Origin: Pisaster brevispinus
Lineage: Eukaryota > Echinodermata > Asteroidea > Forcipulatida > Asteriidae
Length of the DNA stretch: 64,000 bases
Assembly (NCBI GenBank): GCA_023634235.1
Contig: JAMKCF010000018.1
Span: 11,792,768-11,856,767 of the forward strand
Direction: 5' to 3'
Notes under the pieces: model-generated
What the model was told of the DNA's origin: nothing
Seen by the model: the letters and a program-made list of their open reading frames with translations, nothing else
Database searches by the model: none
In this document: one piece after another, positions 1 through 9,413 of the stretch
Position numbering within the stretch: the stretch's first letter is position 1
How the letters are laid out: each line of letters opens with the position of its first letter
Program-made: the position numbers and the translations under genes

Positions 1-285
1 GAAAATCACATGACAGCAGAGGCCATGACAATTAATAAATATAATAAAACTTATTACACTGTAGCATCAGCTCAGGGTATTAACAGAATGGATACCCCAA
101 ACTTCTGCATTAACACACCTGAACATCAACAACCCTCGTGTATTCAAACAGTCACCACAAGATGTTTTGATAGCATCCCTATATCCGAAACAATACATGT
201 TTACACATAAGAAAATACAAACAATTATGAAATAAACTTTTGGTTCCTGCTTTGATTGGAAATGACATCTGATCAAAATAATAAA
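1..285. other. Non-coding stretch with a degenerate copy of a local repeat module
   Basis: No convincing gene. On the minus strand the stretch near 67-276 resembles the segment at about 1050-1110: both carry a GGTATCC-ending motif next to a partly matching short peptide. The same motif returns near 1181. This suggests a repeated module around the SGNH-like ORF. The window edge cuts the region, so its extent is unknown. Confidence 0.3.
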
Positions 286-927
286 CTACCACAAACGAGA
301 TTGGAAAAACTTCACCAACTGCCTGAGTGTCCTCTCATACTGGGTCATACCCTGTAAGTTCAAATGAACACCATCAGAAATGTATCTAGGATTTTTCAAC
401 CCCCTGTGGTGCCAAACCCACCACGTATCCTCTACAAATGCTGAACACTCAACGAGCTGGTTGAAGGCTTCTGCCTTCTCATTGAACTCTTCCAATGAAA
501 CCTGGGATTCCCTCAACGACCCAGTACGAGGAAGGACTGGCAGAAAAACAACTGCCTCTGGCTTGATATTCCACCTCGGGAGTTCATTTACAAACTTACA
601 CAGTGCAGCATGGACCCGCTCTGGTCTCAGTGTTTTGCAACACAAATCATTTGAACCTAAATCAATGATCAAAACGACAGGATTAGCCTGTTTTATCTGA
701 TTTAAATACTTCAAAGGCCTCCCTTCAATTCTGTCAAAAGAGAGACCTCCCTCACCTAAACACATAACTGGAACTGAACTTCTCTGAAGCTTTATCTCAT
801 AGACGGGGCCTTGTCTATGTTTTAACCGTTTCACAAAACTATGACTGAAAAGCACAAAATTAGTCATCTTACATACAAAATAAGAGAGGAGCTTCCTTAG
901 TCCCTCGTAATGAAAACAAAACCCCAT
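286..927 (-). CDS. SGNH/GDSL-like hydrolase-fold ORF next to a Ty3/gypsy element
   Basis: A 213-residue ORF. Near residue 88 the segment VVLIIDLGSNDLC fits the block with Asn in SGNH hydrolases, an upstream Gly-rich stretch fits the oxyanion region, and near residue 185 DGVHLNLQGM fits the C-terminal Asp-x-x-His block. SGNH domains are known esterase/lipase folds and occur in some retroelements (Ngaro-type YR elements, CR1-type ORF1). The ORF has the same orientation as the gypsy pol genes and starts about 370 bp downstream of the integrase stop, so it occupies the third-ORF (env) position. The canonical GDS nucleophile motif is not obvious at the N terminus, so catalysis is uncertain. It could be an element ORF or an unrelated fragment. 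Confidence 0.55.
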   Translation of the reverse strand: MGFCFHYEGLRKLLSYFVCKMTNFVLFSHSFVKRLKHRQGPVYEIKLQRSSVPVMCLGEGGLSFDRIEGRPLKYLNQIKQANPVVLIIDLGSNDLCCKTLRPERVHAALCKFVNELPRWNIKPEAVVFLPVLPRTGSLRESQVSLEEFNEKAEAFNQLVECSAFVEDTWWVWHHRGLKNPRYISDGVHLNLQGMTQYERTLRQLVKFFQSRLW

Positions 928-934
928 TCTATTA

Positions 935-1129
935 CTACTGTATATACATGTACCCCCCCCCCCAAAAAAGTATTTCTTGGACTATAAACGTGTAATCAAC
1001 AATATCAAGGTAACGGGAGAGAAACCTCGGGTCAGGGTCTCCTAGCAGAACTGGATACCCCATAGATTCAGCATGAAAACGCCTGAACTTCGACAACTCC
1101 TCCCTTACATTAGTGTTATTCCTCTGCAA
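935..1129 (-). other. Short ORF upstream of the SGNH-like ORF
   Basis: A 64-codon open frame lying just upstream (same strand) of the SGNH-like ORF and ending in a poly-G run. It contains the segment FRRFHAESMGYPVLLGD, which resembles a segment encoded near position 100 on the same strand. It may be a broken N-terminal part of the SGNH-like protein, with the homopolymer C/G run at 950-962 as the break. No known domain was recognised. Confidence 0.3.
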
Positions 1130-1298
1130 CCCTTAAGCTACCTGATGGGACCCTCCAGCCTGGTGTGCTGAAGAGAAACTGGATACCCCAGACCTTCTAC
1201 TCAAGCACGCCCCAGATCTGGAAGCACCCATCAGACAACGTTAGAGGTCTGTCAACAGAATTATTTACCCATACCCTGCATACTTATCCCACCATATT
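1130..1298. other. Spacer between integrase and the SGNH-like ORF
   Basis: This downstream region of the gypsy integrase holds no LTR that I can match to the leader side (7966-9413). A third copy of the GGTATCC module is near 1181. Confidence 0.3.
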
Positions 1299-2621
1299 TT
1301 AGTGTGCGGCAGACTTTGGCAAACGAAATGGGTTCCCATGCAATCCCTTTGTGGTCCGCTGAGACCTGCGTGGAAAAGCATTGTTGGAGCCATTGTCACA
1401 CAATGGCTCCCCTACTTTTTCACTGCTTACCCCTGTTGGGTAGTTTACTAGAGACTGGTCTGGCAAGGTCCCAGAGTCTGACACAATCACATCATTCATT
1501 GAATCCCCATCTGATCCCTCACTGTCAGACTCTGGTTCTGCCAGGGGGTCCAACAGTAGATATTTTCTATTAACTGTACTCTCCTGCCCCCCACTTACTG
1601 GTCGGATGCGGCATACATCTCCACACTGATTCACCCAAACTACAATGTACGGATCTTTTTCATACTTGTTTTGCAACTTGTGGAGACCACCAAATGCACA
1701 TCTACGCATTAGTACCTGCGAACCTGGCGCAAGCGGCCTATGAACCAAATGACCCCTGGAATCATACTGCGCCTTATTATAACTAGCCCTCTTAGCTACT
1801 CTATCCTTTACAACATCAGCAGCACGATTTAACAACTGAGATTGTTCTTTAACAAACTCTTGTCCCCAGTCCGAGTCTGTGCGTCCGAGCATTTGATCTA
1901 AAGGGATAAGTGGTTCCCTTCCAAACATGAGAGTATACGGTTCAACGCCGGTCGCAGTGTGCGGCGTGGCATTGTACACAAACACCAAATGTGAAATTAG
2001 GTCTGGCCACTTGCTTCTATCTCGCTCATCTAGTGATTTAATGAGACCAAACAGGGTACGATTAAAACGCTCCGCCTGGGCGTTTCCCTCCGGATGGTAA
2101 GGGGTAGTTCGTGACTTCCTAATACCATATAATGAGCACAACTCCCTGACAATATCTCCCTCGAAATTTCTTCCTTGATCACTATGAATACGGGTTGGGA
2201 TCCCAAACTTAGTGAACCACTGATCCCGGAGAGCCTTTGCCACAATAACTGCAGTCTGGTCTCTGCAAGGCACGGCCTGCGAGAACTTTGTGTAGACGTC
2301 CGTCATGATTAAAACGTCTTCATAGCCCCCTCGTCCCTTGTCTACCTTCACAAAATCTACTGCCAAAACCTCTAACGGTCGAAAAGCCAAGAGGTGCCTC
2401 ATAGGCACTCTAACCTGCGGCTGTGTAGCCTTAGCAACCGTACATAATTTGCAGCGGTGAATATGACGACGTACATCCGCCGTCATCCGGGGCCAATAAA
2501 CTCGCCTTCTCAACAATGAGCACGTACGAGTCACACCCTGGTGTCCCCATCCGTCATGACACCCCTCCATTATCCTAGGCTGTAAACCCTTTGGTAGAAG
2601 TATTTGGAATAACTCCCCAAC
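1299..2621 (-). CDS. Ty3/gypsy integrase (C-terminal part of pol)
   Basis: Integrase joins reverse-transcribed DNA to the host chromosome. From the Met at 2570 (423 codons) the zinc-binding HHCC domain is visible (His5, His10, Cys40, Cys43), followed by the catalytic core with Asp72, Asp131 and Glu167; 35 residues separate the second Asp from Glu, the classical DD35E spacing. A C-terminal basic region follows. The open frame continues 17 codons upstream of that Met to about 2621, where an in-frame stop marks the edge of inserted DNA. The Met at 2570 is therefore an internal codon and not a true start. All catalytic residues are intact. Confidence 0.85.
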   Translation of the reverse strand, partial: VGELFQILLPKGLQPRIMEGCHDGWGHQGVTRTCSLLRRRVYWPRMTADVRRHIHRCKLCTVAKATQPQVRVPMRHLLAFRPLEVLAVDFVKVDKGRGGYEDVLIMTDVYTKFSQAVPCRDQTAVIVAKALRDQWFTKFGIPTRIHSDQGRNFEGDIVRELCSLYGIRKSRTTPYHPEGNAQAERFNRTLFGLIKSLDERDRSKWPDLISHLVFVYNATPHTATGVEPYTLMFGREPLIPLDQMLGRTDSDWGQEFVKEQSQLLNRAADVVKDRVAKRASYNKAQYDSRGHLVHRPLAPGSQVLMRRCAFGGLHKLQNKYEKDPYIVVWVNQCGDVCRIRPVSGGQESTVNRKYLLLDPLAEPESDSEGSDGDSMNDVIVSDSGTLPDQSLVNYPTGVSSEKVGEPLCDNGSNNAFPRRSQRTTKGLHGNPFRLPKSAAH

Positions 2622-3134
2622 TCATAACAAGTAAGGTTTCAGATACAAACATACATTTTTTCCCGAGGTCATCCCCATCTTCAAGTAAAACAAATCAAAG
2701 AATAAAACAATAAAATAAAATTAAAAAGCTCAACTTAATAAAAATCATTTCCATGTTTATTTTTGTCCGATGAAAGGCCAGAATAAATAAAGACAACATT
2801 TTTCACAAGTTTGAATGGAAGAATTAAAAAGATTTGTTTAAATGGTTAGTTAAATACTAACACTAGAGTAGAGTAGTAGTAGTAGAGTACTGCAACATTG
2901 CAAGTGTAGTAAAAAATGACAAACACCTTGCCTTTATAATTATAATTATATTTATAGTTTATGTTGTTGGTCTAACTTAAAATAAGGGCAAACGTTGTGA
3001 ATAATCACCACGATATAATCTTTAAAGGATTAATAAATAAATTCCTGGAAAAGTCACTTCTGAAAAACATCACGAGGATCTGTAGTAACTAATAGTAAGG
3101 CCTCTAGTCTAACTCTAAGGTAAGGGTATGCAAG

Positions 3135-3642
3135 TCAGTACCATTTATTATTTTGTCTGGACAAAAAGTAAACATGGAGCGCTTGGAAACAAATCGCCAT
3201 AGAAAAAACAAAGCCAATAAAATAAATCAAGACTAAAAACATCACTGGGTTCCGATATTTTTTTAAATTAAGAAGAAAAAAGGTATCGTTGGACGTTACC
3301 TGAGAGAGATCTTGTGACAGTTGTTCATCATCGACGATGTGTTCTTTGTCAGTGTCGACATGGCGATCGCTGAGCTCGAGCTCGAAGAGCCCAAGACATG
3401 CCTCTGCTTTGGTGACAATTTCACGCTCGACAGTACCATCTATTTCTTTCCATCTTCTTGCACATGAAAGGAACTTTCTCCAACTTTTTTTCCGAAAATT
3501 GTAAAACTTTCGTTTCAACGCTAGACAAATGCAAAATACATTTTCTTTGCGACATCTTTTCTGCAGACAAGGATCGGAAGGGCAGCCATAATGCAGTAAT
3601 GTAATTGTTGTGCGTCTCTATGGTTAGGTGTGCAGAGGTCAT
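3135..3642 (-). pseudogene. Unrecognised Cys-containing exon-like ORF in the insert
   Basis: Two overlapping minus-strand frames (from 3642 and from 3518) read as one protein segment if a single frameshift near 3490 is allowed. The combined reading is polar and charged, has a Cys-x-x-x...Cys pattern and an acidic stretch before a GTAACG donor-like site at about 3301. After that site the frame becomes hydrophobic and is probably intron. Some transposon-derived proteins of deuterostomes have similar Cys-rich N termini, but I cannot name the family. Function unknown. Confidence 0.25.
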
Positions 3643-3717
3643 GACCTCGTGAACATAACAGCTCTACAGCTATTGGTTTACTCACCGCAACTGCTGCCGC
3701 GCGGTCTCGTAAAGCCA

Positions 3718-3838
3718 ACGTTGATTGGTCATTGATGAGGTCATGCTTTCCCCCAGCCTCGCACTATGCTTTGAAAATATGGCAGTTAAATGTGCCCATT
3801 ACAAGAAAACTGGCCAAAAGATCGATTGTGGATTTATG
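3718..3838 (+). promoter_or_regulatory. Candidate bidirectional promoter and short first exon
   Basis: GATTGGTCATTGATGAGG at 3722-3740 contains an ATTGG (inverted CCAAT) and a CRE-like half site. ATG at 3779-3781 opens 20 codons ending exactly at a GTACGT donor-like site (3839). On the other strand the minus frames begin at or near 3718. The arrangement suits a head-to-head promoter; no transcript evidence is available. Confidence 0.25.
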
Positions 3839-3940
3839 GTACGTTGTTAACCATATTTTTCTTTTCAATTCAAGATAATAAAAATGCTCATGCTTGATAT
3901 GCGTCACGAAACTGCACGATAATCGGCCACACATTTTGGT

Positions 3941-6823
3941 CTAAAGCACCCTTCTACACAGAACACTGTCTCGTTCAACAAATCGAGACCATTGTCCAAG
4001 CCATAGCTTTAACTCAGGTGAATCGGAATATCCCTCCGGTACAACCTCCCCTGGGGCCCACCTTTTATCCCAAAGTTCCCAAACTAACCCCAGCACCGGA
4101 TCCTTCCTCTGAAATGATGTTAGTTGCTTGAGGGACCATGACGGAAATACACCTGGGGGTCCCACAGTGTCATGAGGTAAACCCCCACCAGAATGCTCCA
4201 ATTCGGTTGCCCTTACGACAGCTCTGACTGGAACAGAACAGGAATGAACTTTAGTTTGCATAGTTACTTCCACTTCCTCTGCGCTCTGACTGGGATAGCG
4301 ACTCAAAGCATCTGCGCAACGGTTACTCCGCCCCGAACGGAATTTCACATTAAAGTTAAATGGCGCCAACTGTGCGACCCACCTCATCTCGGTTGCCCCC
4401 AACTTTGCTGTTCCCAAATGGGCAAGCGGATTATTATCCGTGAGAATTGTAAAGGGCACCCCTAAAAGATAGTCCCTAAACTTGTCCACTACAGCCCATT
4501 TTAAGGCGAGCAGTTCCAGCTTAAATGAGCTGTAATCTGGGTAATTGGCCTCTGCCCCCCTTAGCCCGCGGCTCGCATAAGCAATTGGGTGTCTCTTCCC
4601 CTCTGAATCTTCTTGTGCCAAACATGCTCCCAAACCCTTTAATGACGCATCAGTTTCTAAGACAAATGGACGAGCGAAATCTGGATATGCAAGGACCGGG
4701 GTCTGCGTGAGTTCCCTCTTTAATTCGCTGAAAGCTCCTTGGGCTTCAGCTCCCCAATCAAACTTCGGACTACTCTTCTTTGGTTTACCTCTGACGTGAG
4801 TGGGAGGAACCAACGCATGCAATGGTGCTGCCAATTTGGAAAAATTTCTCACAAATCTCCTGTAGTAACCCGCTAGCCCCAAGAATGATCTTAACTGTTC
4901 AGCATTCTGGGGAACAGGCCACTTTTCTATTTTCTCTATTTTGTTATTGTCTACCGAGATGCCTCGGCAGTCTACCACATGACCCAAATAAGAAACTTGG
5001 CTCTGAAGGAGCTTACACTTCTTTCCCTTTAGCTTCAACCCAAAATCTCCCACCCTGGTAAACACCTTGTCCAACCTCTGGAGATGTTCTTCAAAAGTTG
5101 AAGAAAACACCAATATGTCGTCTAGGTAAATCAGCAGTTCGGACAGATTTAGCTCCCCTAAACACATTTCCATGACCCGCTGGAATGTACCCGGAGCGTT
5201 AATCAGCCCAAACGGCATACGGGTGAAGTCAAACAGTCCGAACGGAACCCTAAAGGCAGTTTTATCGATCGACTCCGGGTCCATGGTGACCTGGTGGTAG
5301 CCATGCGCAAGATCTAAGGAGGAAAAATATTTAGCGCCACTGAGTGCCTCCAGAGATTCCTCTATGCGGGGAAGTGGGAATGAGTCCCGCACAGTCTTGG
5401 CGTTCAAACGCCTGTAATCTACGCATAACCGCAAGGTGCCATCTCTCTTTCTCACAAGCACTACTGGACTCGCATAGGGGCTGGCACTGCGCCTTATAAT
5501 ACCCTGATCTAAAAAATGCTGCAAGAGTTCTCGCACCTCCTGTAAATCTTTCGGAGGAATCCTACGGTAGGGCTGGCTTACAGGGAGGGTGTCTACTGTA
5601 TGAATCTTGTGGGGAACTTTACTACAACAGCCTACATCATACTCGTCCCTCGAAAACACCTTGTCATGCCTCTGAATAAGGCGAACCACTTGGTCCCTCT
5701 GACTCTCATTCAAGTTAGAGTCAGCAAAACTCAGACCTGGTGGTAAATGGTAATTGGTCCCATCCCCAAAGGTATAATCTTCCTGCAATGAGGGCTTACT
5801 TGAATCAGGGGCCCCATGCTGTTTTGCCCCTTCCTCAGATGTTTCATTACCATTGTTAGGCCAATTCGCACTGCCAACGCCTTCAGACAACATGTTATTC
5901 ACTGACACCCGTAGTGCACTAATCCCTTCCTCTAAACCTACCTGTTCAGAGGAAACCTCAGTTGCATTAGCAAGCTTTGTGTGCGCTGGTATCACTAGGG
6001 CCTGGGTGCCAAGATTAGCCACAAGGACATCAATAACACGGCCATCTGTAACTCCACAAGTATCATACACCCTACAAGCCGAGGAGATATTGAGTGTACC
6101 CTCATTAACTTCCACATTTTGTGTACGGCTACCAACCACAACACTGTCCACAAGGACAAGTTTGTCTTTGAAAACCTCAACTGGCGCCCTTATTTGGCAC
6201 TTGACAGTACGCACTTGCCGGGGCAGAATTGTCGTCGGCAGCCTGCCTGTGCGTGCAGCAACAGGCTTCAACGACGCATCTGTGCACCCTAATTTGTCAC
6301 TACAGGTGGGTTCTTTCGTAAAATTATACCACTGCAGGGAAACACTCCATGCTTCAGCATCTGGCATTTTTGGGTCAAACACTAAACCCTTCAGCAATTC
6401 CAAAATATTGCACCCAATCAATACTGGGTTATTCCGGCCACCTATCCCACACTTGGCAGAGTCATTAACTACCAAAAAATGGGCCATGACAGTGTGGTCA
6501 TGTACCCCTAGGGGAATCTGAACATACCCCTCTACTGGCAATTCTAAATGACCAACCCCATACACCCGAATGTATGTGCCAATAGGTTTGGGTCCTTCCA
6601 TTTCTCGAGATAAATATTCATTAAAGAATGAAAAACTCATAAGCGAGGTCTCTGCCCCTGTGTCTATTATGCAGGTAACAGGGACCCCCGACAATGTCAC
6701 ACGAGCTTCAGGGCTCTTTTTCACCAATCGAGAGAGGAGTTCATTTGCTGAATGTTTACTAACGGGCACCCCACAATGCGTACCGTCACCAGCCGAGGCC
6801 TTCTCAGTCGTGCCCTCCACCAC
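3941..6823 (-). CDS. Ty3/gypsy pol: protease, reverse transcriptase, RNase H
   Basis: A 960-codon ORF that makes cDNA from element RNA. An aspartic protease active site (IIDTGAETS, Asp54) is near the N terminus. The RT palm follows with LCVDYRRLN, the SLDLAHGYHQ segment, and the catalytic YLDD at about residues 566-569 (5117-5128). RNase H begins near residue 720 with ETDASLKGLG. The product ends in the linker that normally leads to the integrase HHCC domain, at the edge of the 1.3 kb insert. The ATG lies 5 nt past the gag stop in a different frame, so expression by frameshift or reinitiation is possible. No internal stop is present; the loss of the integrase connection is the main lesion. 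Confidence 0.9.
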   Translation of the reverse strand: MVEGTTEKASAGDGTHCGVPVSKHSANELLSRLVKKSPEARVTLSGVPVTCIIDTGAETSLMSFSFFNEYLSREMEGPKPIGTYIRVYGVGHLELPVEGYVQIPLGVHDHTVMAHFLVVNDSAKCGIGGRNNPVLIGCNILELLKGLVFDPKMPDAEAWSVSLQWYNFTKEPTCSDKLGCTDASLKPVAARTGRLPTTILPRQVRTVKCQIRAPVEVFKDKLVLVDSVVVGSRTQNVEVNEGTLNISSACRVYDTCGVTDGRVIDVLVANLGTQALVIPAHTKLANATEVSSEQVGLEEGISALRVSVNNMLSEGVGSANWPNNGNETSEEGAKQHGAPDSSKPSLQEDYTFGDGTNYHLPPGLSFADSNLNESQRDQVVRLIQRHDKVFSRDEYDVGCCSKVPHKIHTVDTLPVSQPYRRIPPKDLQEVRELLQHFLDQGIIRRSASPYASPVVLVRKRDGTLRLCVDYRRLNAKTVRDSFPLPRIEESLEALSGAKYFSSLDLAHGYHQVTMDPESIDKTAFRVPFGLFDFTRMPFGLINAPGTFQRVMEMCLGELNLSELLIYLDDILVFSSTFEEHLQRLDKVFTRVGDFGLKLKGKKCKLLQSQVSYLGHVVDCRGISVDNNKIEKIEKWPVPQNAEQLRSFLGLAGYYRRFVRNFSKLAAPLHALVPPTHVRGKPKKSSPKFDWGAEAQGAFSELKRELTQTPVLAYPDFARPFVLETDASLKGLGACLAQEDSEGKRHPIAYASRGLRGAEANYPDYSSFKLELLALKWAVVDKFRDYLLGVPFTILTDNNPLAHLGTAKLGATEMRWVAQLAPFNFNVKFRSGRSNRCADALSRYPSQSAEEVEVTMQTKVHSCSVPVRAVVRATELEHSGGGLPHDTVGPPGVFPSWSLKQLTSFQRKDPVLGLVWELWDKRWAPGEVVPEGYSDSPELKLWLGQWSRFVERDSVLCRRVL

Positions 6824-6828
6824 TCGGC

Positions 6829-7965
6829 CTACAGTGATGGAGGATTCACATTTAACGCTTTGCCAACTGTAGTGCCAGCCTCATTGGATACAGTTATGCC
6901 ACTGTGCGGTCCCTGTCCCTCCGCGGAGTTACTAGCACATGTATTAGCTACCCCCTGACCACTGCTCTGAAATCTGCAGTTTGCCCTGATATGCCCTGGG
7001 CGCTTACACCCATAACATATTACACGCCGGGCCCCCTGACCTGCATCTTTTTGCTTAGCACCAGGGCCCTTTAGCACATGCTCCATTAAGGTTGTGAGCT
7101 GCTGTTGTTGTTTTGCCATTTGTTCTTGTTGATCCTTAAGACACTTAAGCATCTCGCTTTGTTGCTGCAACAGCTGCTGAAATTGGCCCCCATTTCGTAC
7201 GTGCGCAGTAACGCCATCAACCATCACAGCACTTCGTTCATCATTCTCACAGTATGAAACCCCGTGCTCACCTTTTTCTGTATCATCTACTGGCATCACG
7301 CCCACTGAGCGCACTTGACTGCGCTTAACCTTTGGTTTATCAATATCCCTATACAAGTCTAGTGCCGCATCGCGCATTTCACTGAAGCTTTGACCCGGCT
7401 TGGCAAGTTCTAGGCGCCTTAATTCCAATCGCATGTTCTGGCTCTTTGCCCCCGCCACAAATTGGTTTATAAGCACTCTGTCTTTGAGACCCTTAAAGCC
7501 TTCCTTTTCCCCATCACTACCAACTTCAATTATCCGGTCATACAGTCTCATGAGGGACCTTGAAAAATCCATCAAAGACTCATCTTCAAGTTGGTGTCGC
7601 TCATAAAGCGACTTTTGCAATGACTGAACAGTCTCGTCTGCACCAAACTGGCGCTTTAGTAGTTTAATCAAAGCCTTATAGTCTCCCTTTACAGTTGGAT
7701 TGCATTTGACTTCATCACGAGCCAACCCCCCTAAGTGATTATAAACAACTTGGGCTTTTTCGGTTTGCGGGATGCGACACTGCTGGCAATAAATATCTAC
7801 CTCATCAATCCATTCCAGGATAGTAGGATCTCCCGCCCTACAAGGTCTACCATTAAACTTGGATAGCTTAATTGCCCGTTGTGTGGTTGGTCTATTATTT
7901 GACTTGATAGCTTCCGTCAAGCTTGAAACCAAACGCTCAACCAGGCTGGCCTCAGCATCGGCCAT
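6829..7965 (-). CDS. Ty3/gypsy gag with one zinc knuckle
   Basis: A 378-codon ORF. The N-terminal half has the retrotransposon gag capsid pattern (ILEWIDEVDIYCQQ, then LARDEVKCNP and a charged helical region). A Gln-rich coiled segment lies around residues 265-300, and a CCHC zinc knuckle (CYGCKRPGHIRANC) sits near residues 318-331. Gag forms the particle and binds element RNA. It lies just upstream of pol on the same strand. No stop or frameshift is visible. Confidence 0.85.
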   Translation of the reverse strand: MADAEASLVERLVSSLTEAIKSNNRPTTQRAIKLSKFNGRPCRAGDPTILEWIDEVDIYCQQCRIPQTEKAQVVYNHLGGLARDEVKCNPTVKGDYKALIKLLKRQFGADETVQSLQKSLYERHQLEDESLMDFSRSLMRLYDRIIEVGSDGEKEGFKGLKDRVLINQFVAGAKSQNMRLELRRLELAKPGQSFSEMRDAALDLYRDIDKPKVKRSQVRSVGVMPVDDTEKGEHGVSYCENDERSAVMVDGVTAHVRNGGQFQQLLQQQSEMLKCLKDQQEQMAKQQQQLTTLMEHVLKGPGAKQKDAGQGARRVICYGCKRPGHIRANCRFQSSGQGVANTCASNSAEGQGPHSGITVSNEAGTTVGKALNVNPPSL

Positions 7966-9413
7966 TGCGAATACTAACGATCACTACACAGAAGAACTTG
8001 AAAAATGTACAACAATTTTCAAACAAGCAAGTCAGCTCACACACTTTACAAAATATAGGCCTCGTGCTATTCCGTATTAACAACAAACCCCCTAGGTGAT
8101 TAAACAATTTACACAAATAATGGTGTACTGGCTGGGTTTCTTTCAAAGTTTTAAACTCATTTGACTGTAATTAGAAAACTCACTATCACAGTCAATTTAC
8201 ACTCATCGCAAAAATATGGGTACTTAGGTACTGTCTCGCAAGCCGGTAAAAGTAAAGAGTAACAAAGACTCATCTGACTAAAAAAAACTGTAATACTGTT
8301 TTCACAATTTCATAAAATACAAAATTATTTCTAGAGAGCTGACCTAGCTATCTCATCGTACCTCGAGGCTAGAGTATTGTTCCTACCACACTGTAGTTCC
8401 AAGCCAGTCTATCATCGCACCGATGACCGTCCCTCCTTCGCTCTCAGTGTTACTGTAGAACCCATCTACACCACATTCAGTCTGTACTCTCTCACAGCAT
8501 GCACAGCACGAATTTTCCACAGCACGGCCAAGCCCGCTGGCCCGGTCGATTTGTCTACCGCCAGGAGTATCTGTACCACGTCGATCAGCAATTGAAGCAG
8601 CACCCCATCCGTGTTACCATTTTGTAGTGAAACTCGGTGTGGAGTCGGTGTTCGGGGTGCTATCATTAGGGTAGTTTATTTTCTCTCTCCTCCAAAAGAA
8701 ACCCTAGACACAGTCAACCATTCAATAGTGTCAACGATGTGTCTATTAGTATTTATTACAACAAAGATATTGCAGACTTAGCTTTGCACATGTTCACAAT
8801 TTGTATCCGCTAAACATGACTTTTAACCAAAATTTATATAATTCGAACTCAACAGTATGATATTAATTTCTTACCAGCCAGTACCGGGTTGGACCAGGAA
8901 GACCTCCTCTCTTATGCTCGCTCTAACATGCCATTTTGGCCCTCCAAATTGGGAATTTTGTTACGGCCAAAAGTTCCAGCTGCTTGCCCGTCGAGGCTTG
9001 CAACGGAAAAAGACCTCATCTCTTCCATCCATGCGGGAAGCCACCGCACTTTCTACTTGACCTTCAATCACTCCGCAACTACCAGAATAGACTGGTTTAC
9101 CCAAGAGACCGGGGTATTCTTCCTGATCCAATGTTTAATACACAAGTTTCTAAGAGGTAATCGCCTACATACAAAATAACCTTAAATATCACTACCCAAA
9201 GGAAAGTAAATAAATTTGACCCTATAGTTATGTAAGACCTATTTGCAACCAAGTGTGCCCTTGACAACCACGAGTCAATCCGCACCTGACCTTTAGCATG
9301 TAAACAATGAACAGCGCCCTCCATCTATTGCACATCCACTACATGTTTTGAACCATTGATACGGGCTGTAAGTTATTAATCAAATAATCAAATATATTCT
9401 TGAAATCACCACA
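7966..9413. other. Leader/possible LTR side of the gypsy element; no gene recognised
   Basis: This is upstream of gag. The minus strand near 8612-8665 reads ...CACTACA followed by AAATGGTAACAC, which could be an LTR end plus primer-binding site. No matching second LTR exists in the window. A plus-strand open frame at 8889-9179 is not recognised. The rest is AT-rich and featureless. Confidence 0.3.

Larger units (their letters stand above)
2622..3940. other. Foreign ~1.3 kb insert splitting the gypsy pol gene
   Basis: The RNase H end of pol stops at 3941 and pol coding resumes at 2621, so the DNA between is not part of the retrotransposon. It has no inverted terminal repeats or clear target duplication. 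It contains AT-rich sequence, a (TAG)-rich run near 2867-2890, and a compact promoter-like block near 3718-3780 with an ATTGG (CCAAT) motif. Open frames point away from that block on both strands: minus-strand frames 3718-3521, 3642-3421 and 3518-3135, which look like one frameshifted reading, and a short plus-strand frame starting at 3779. The minus reading runs into CAG|GTAACG at about 3301, a good splice-donor match; the plus frame runs into ATG|GTACGT at 3838. It may be a captured gene promoter with first exons. Confidence 0.4.
1299..8630 (-). mobile_element. Ty3/gypsy LTR retrotransposon, minus strand, split pol
   Basis: In element order the genes are gag (7965-6829), protease-RT-RNase H (6823-3941) and integrase (2621-1299). 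The order RT-RNase H before integrase and the presence of all pol domains define Ty3/gypsy. Pol is interrupted by about 1.3 kb of unrelated DNA between RNase H and integrase. Paired LTRs were not found. A TGGTAACAC motif near 8612-8620 read on the minus strand could be a primer-binding site, which would put the 5' LTR to its right. The matching 3' LTR is not in the window, so either it is lost or the element runs past the left edge. gag, the pol core and integrase keep long open frames, so insertion is fairly recent. Confidence 0.8.

Noticed and set aside
5853..6521. 222-codon plus-strand ORF
   Set aside because: It is antisense to the intact gypsy pol frame and has no recognisable domain.
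8466..8666. Small ORF upstream of gypsy gag as an accessory gene
   Set aside because: It overlaps the likely leader/LTR junction and shows no domain; start context and conservation cannot be judged.
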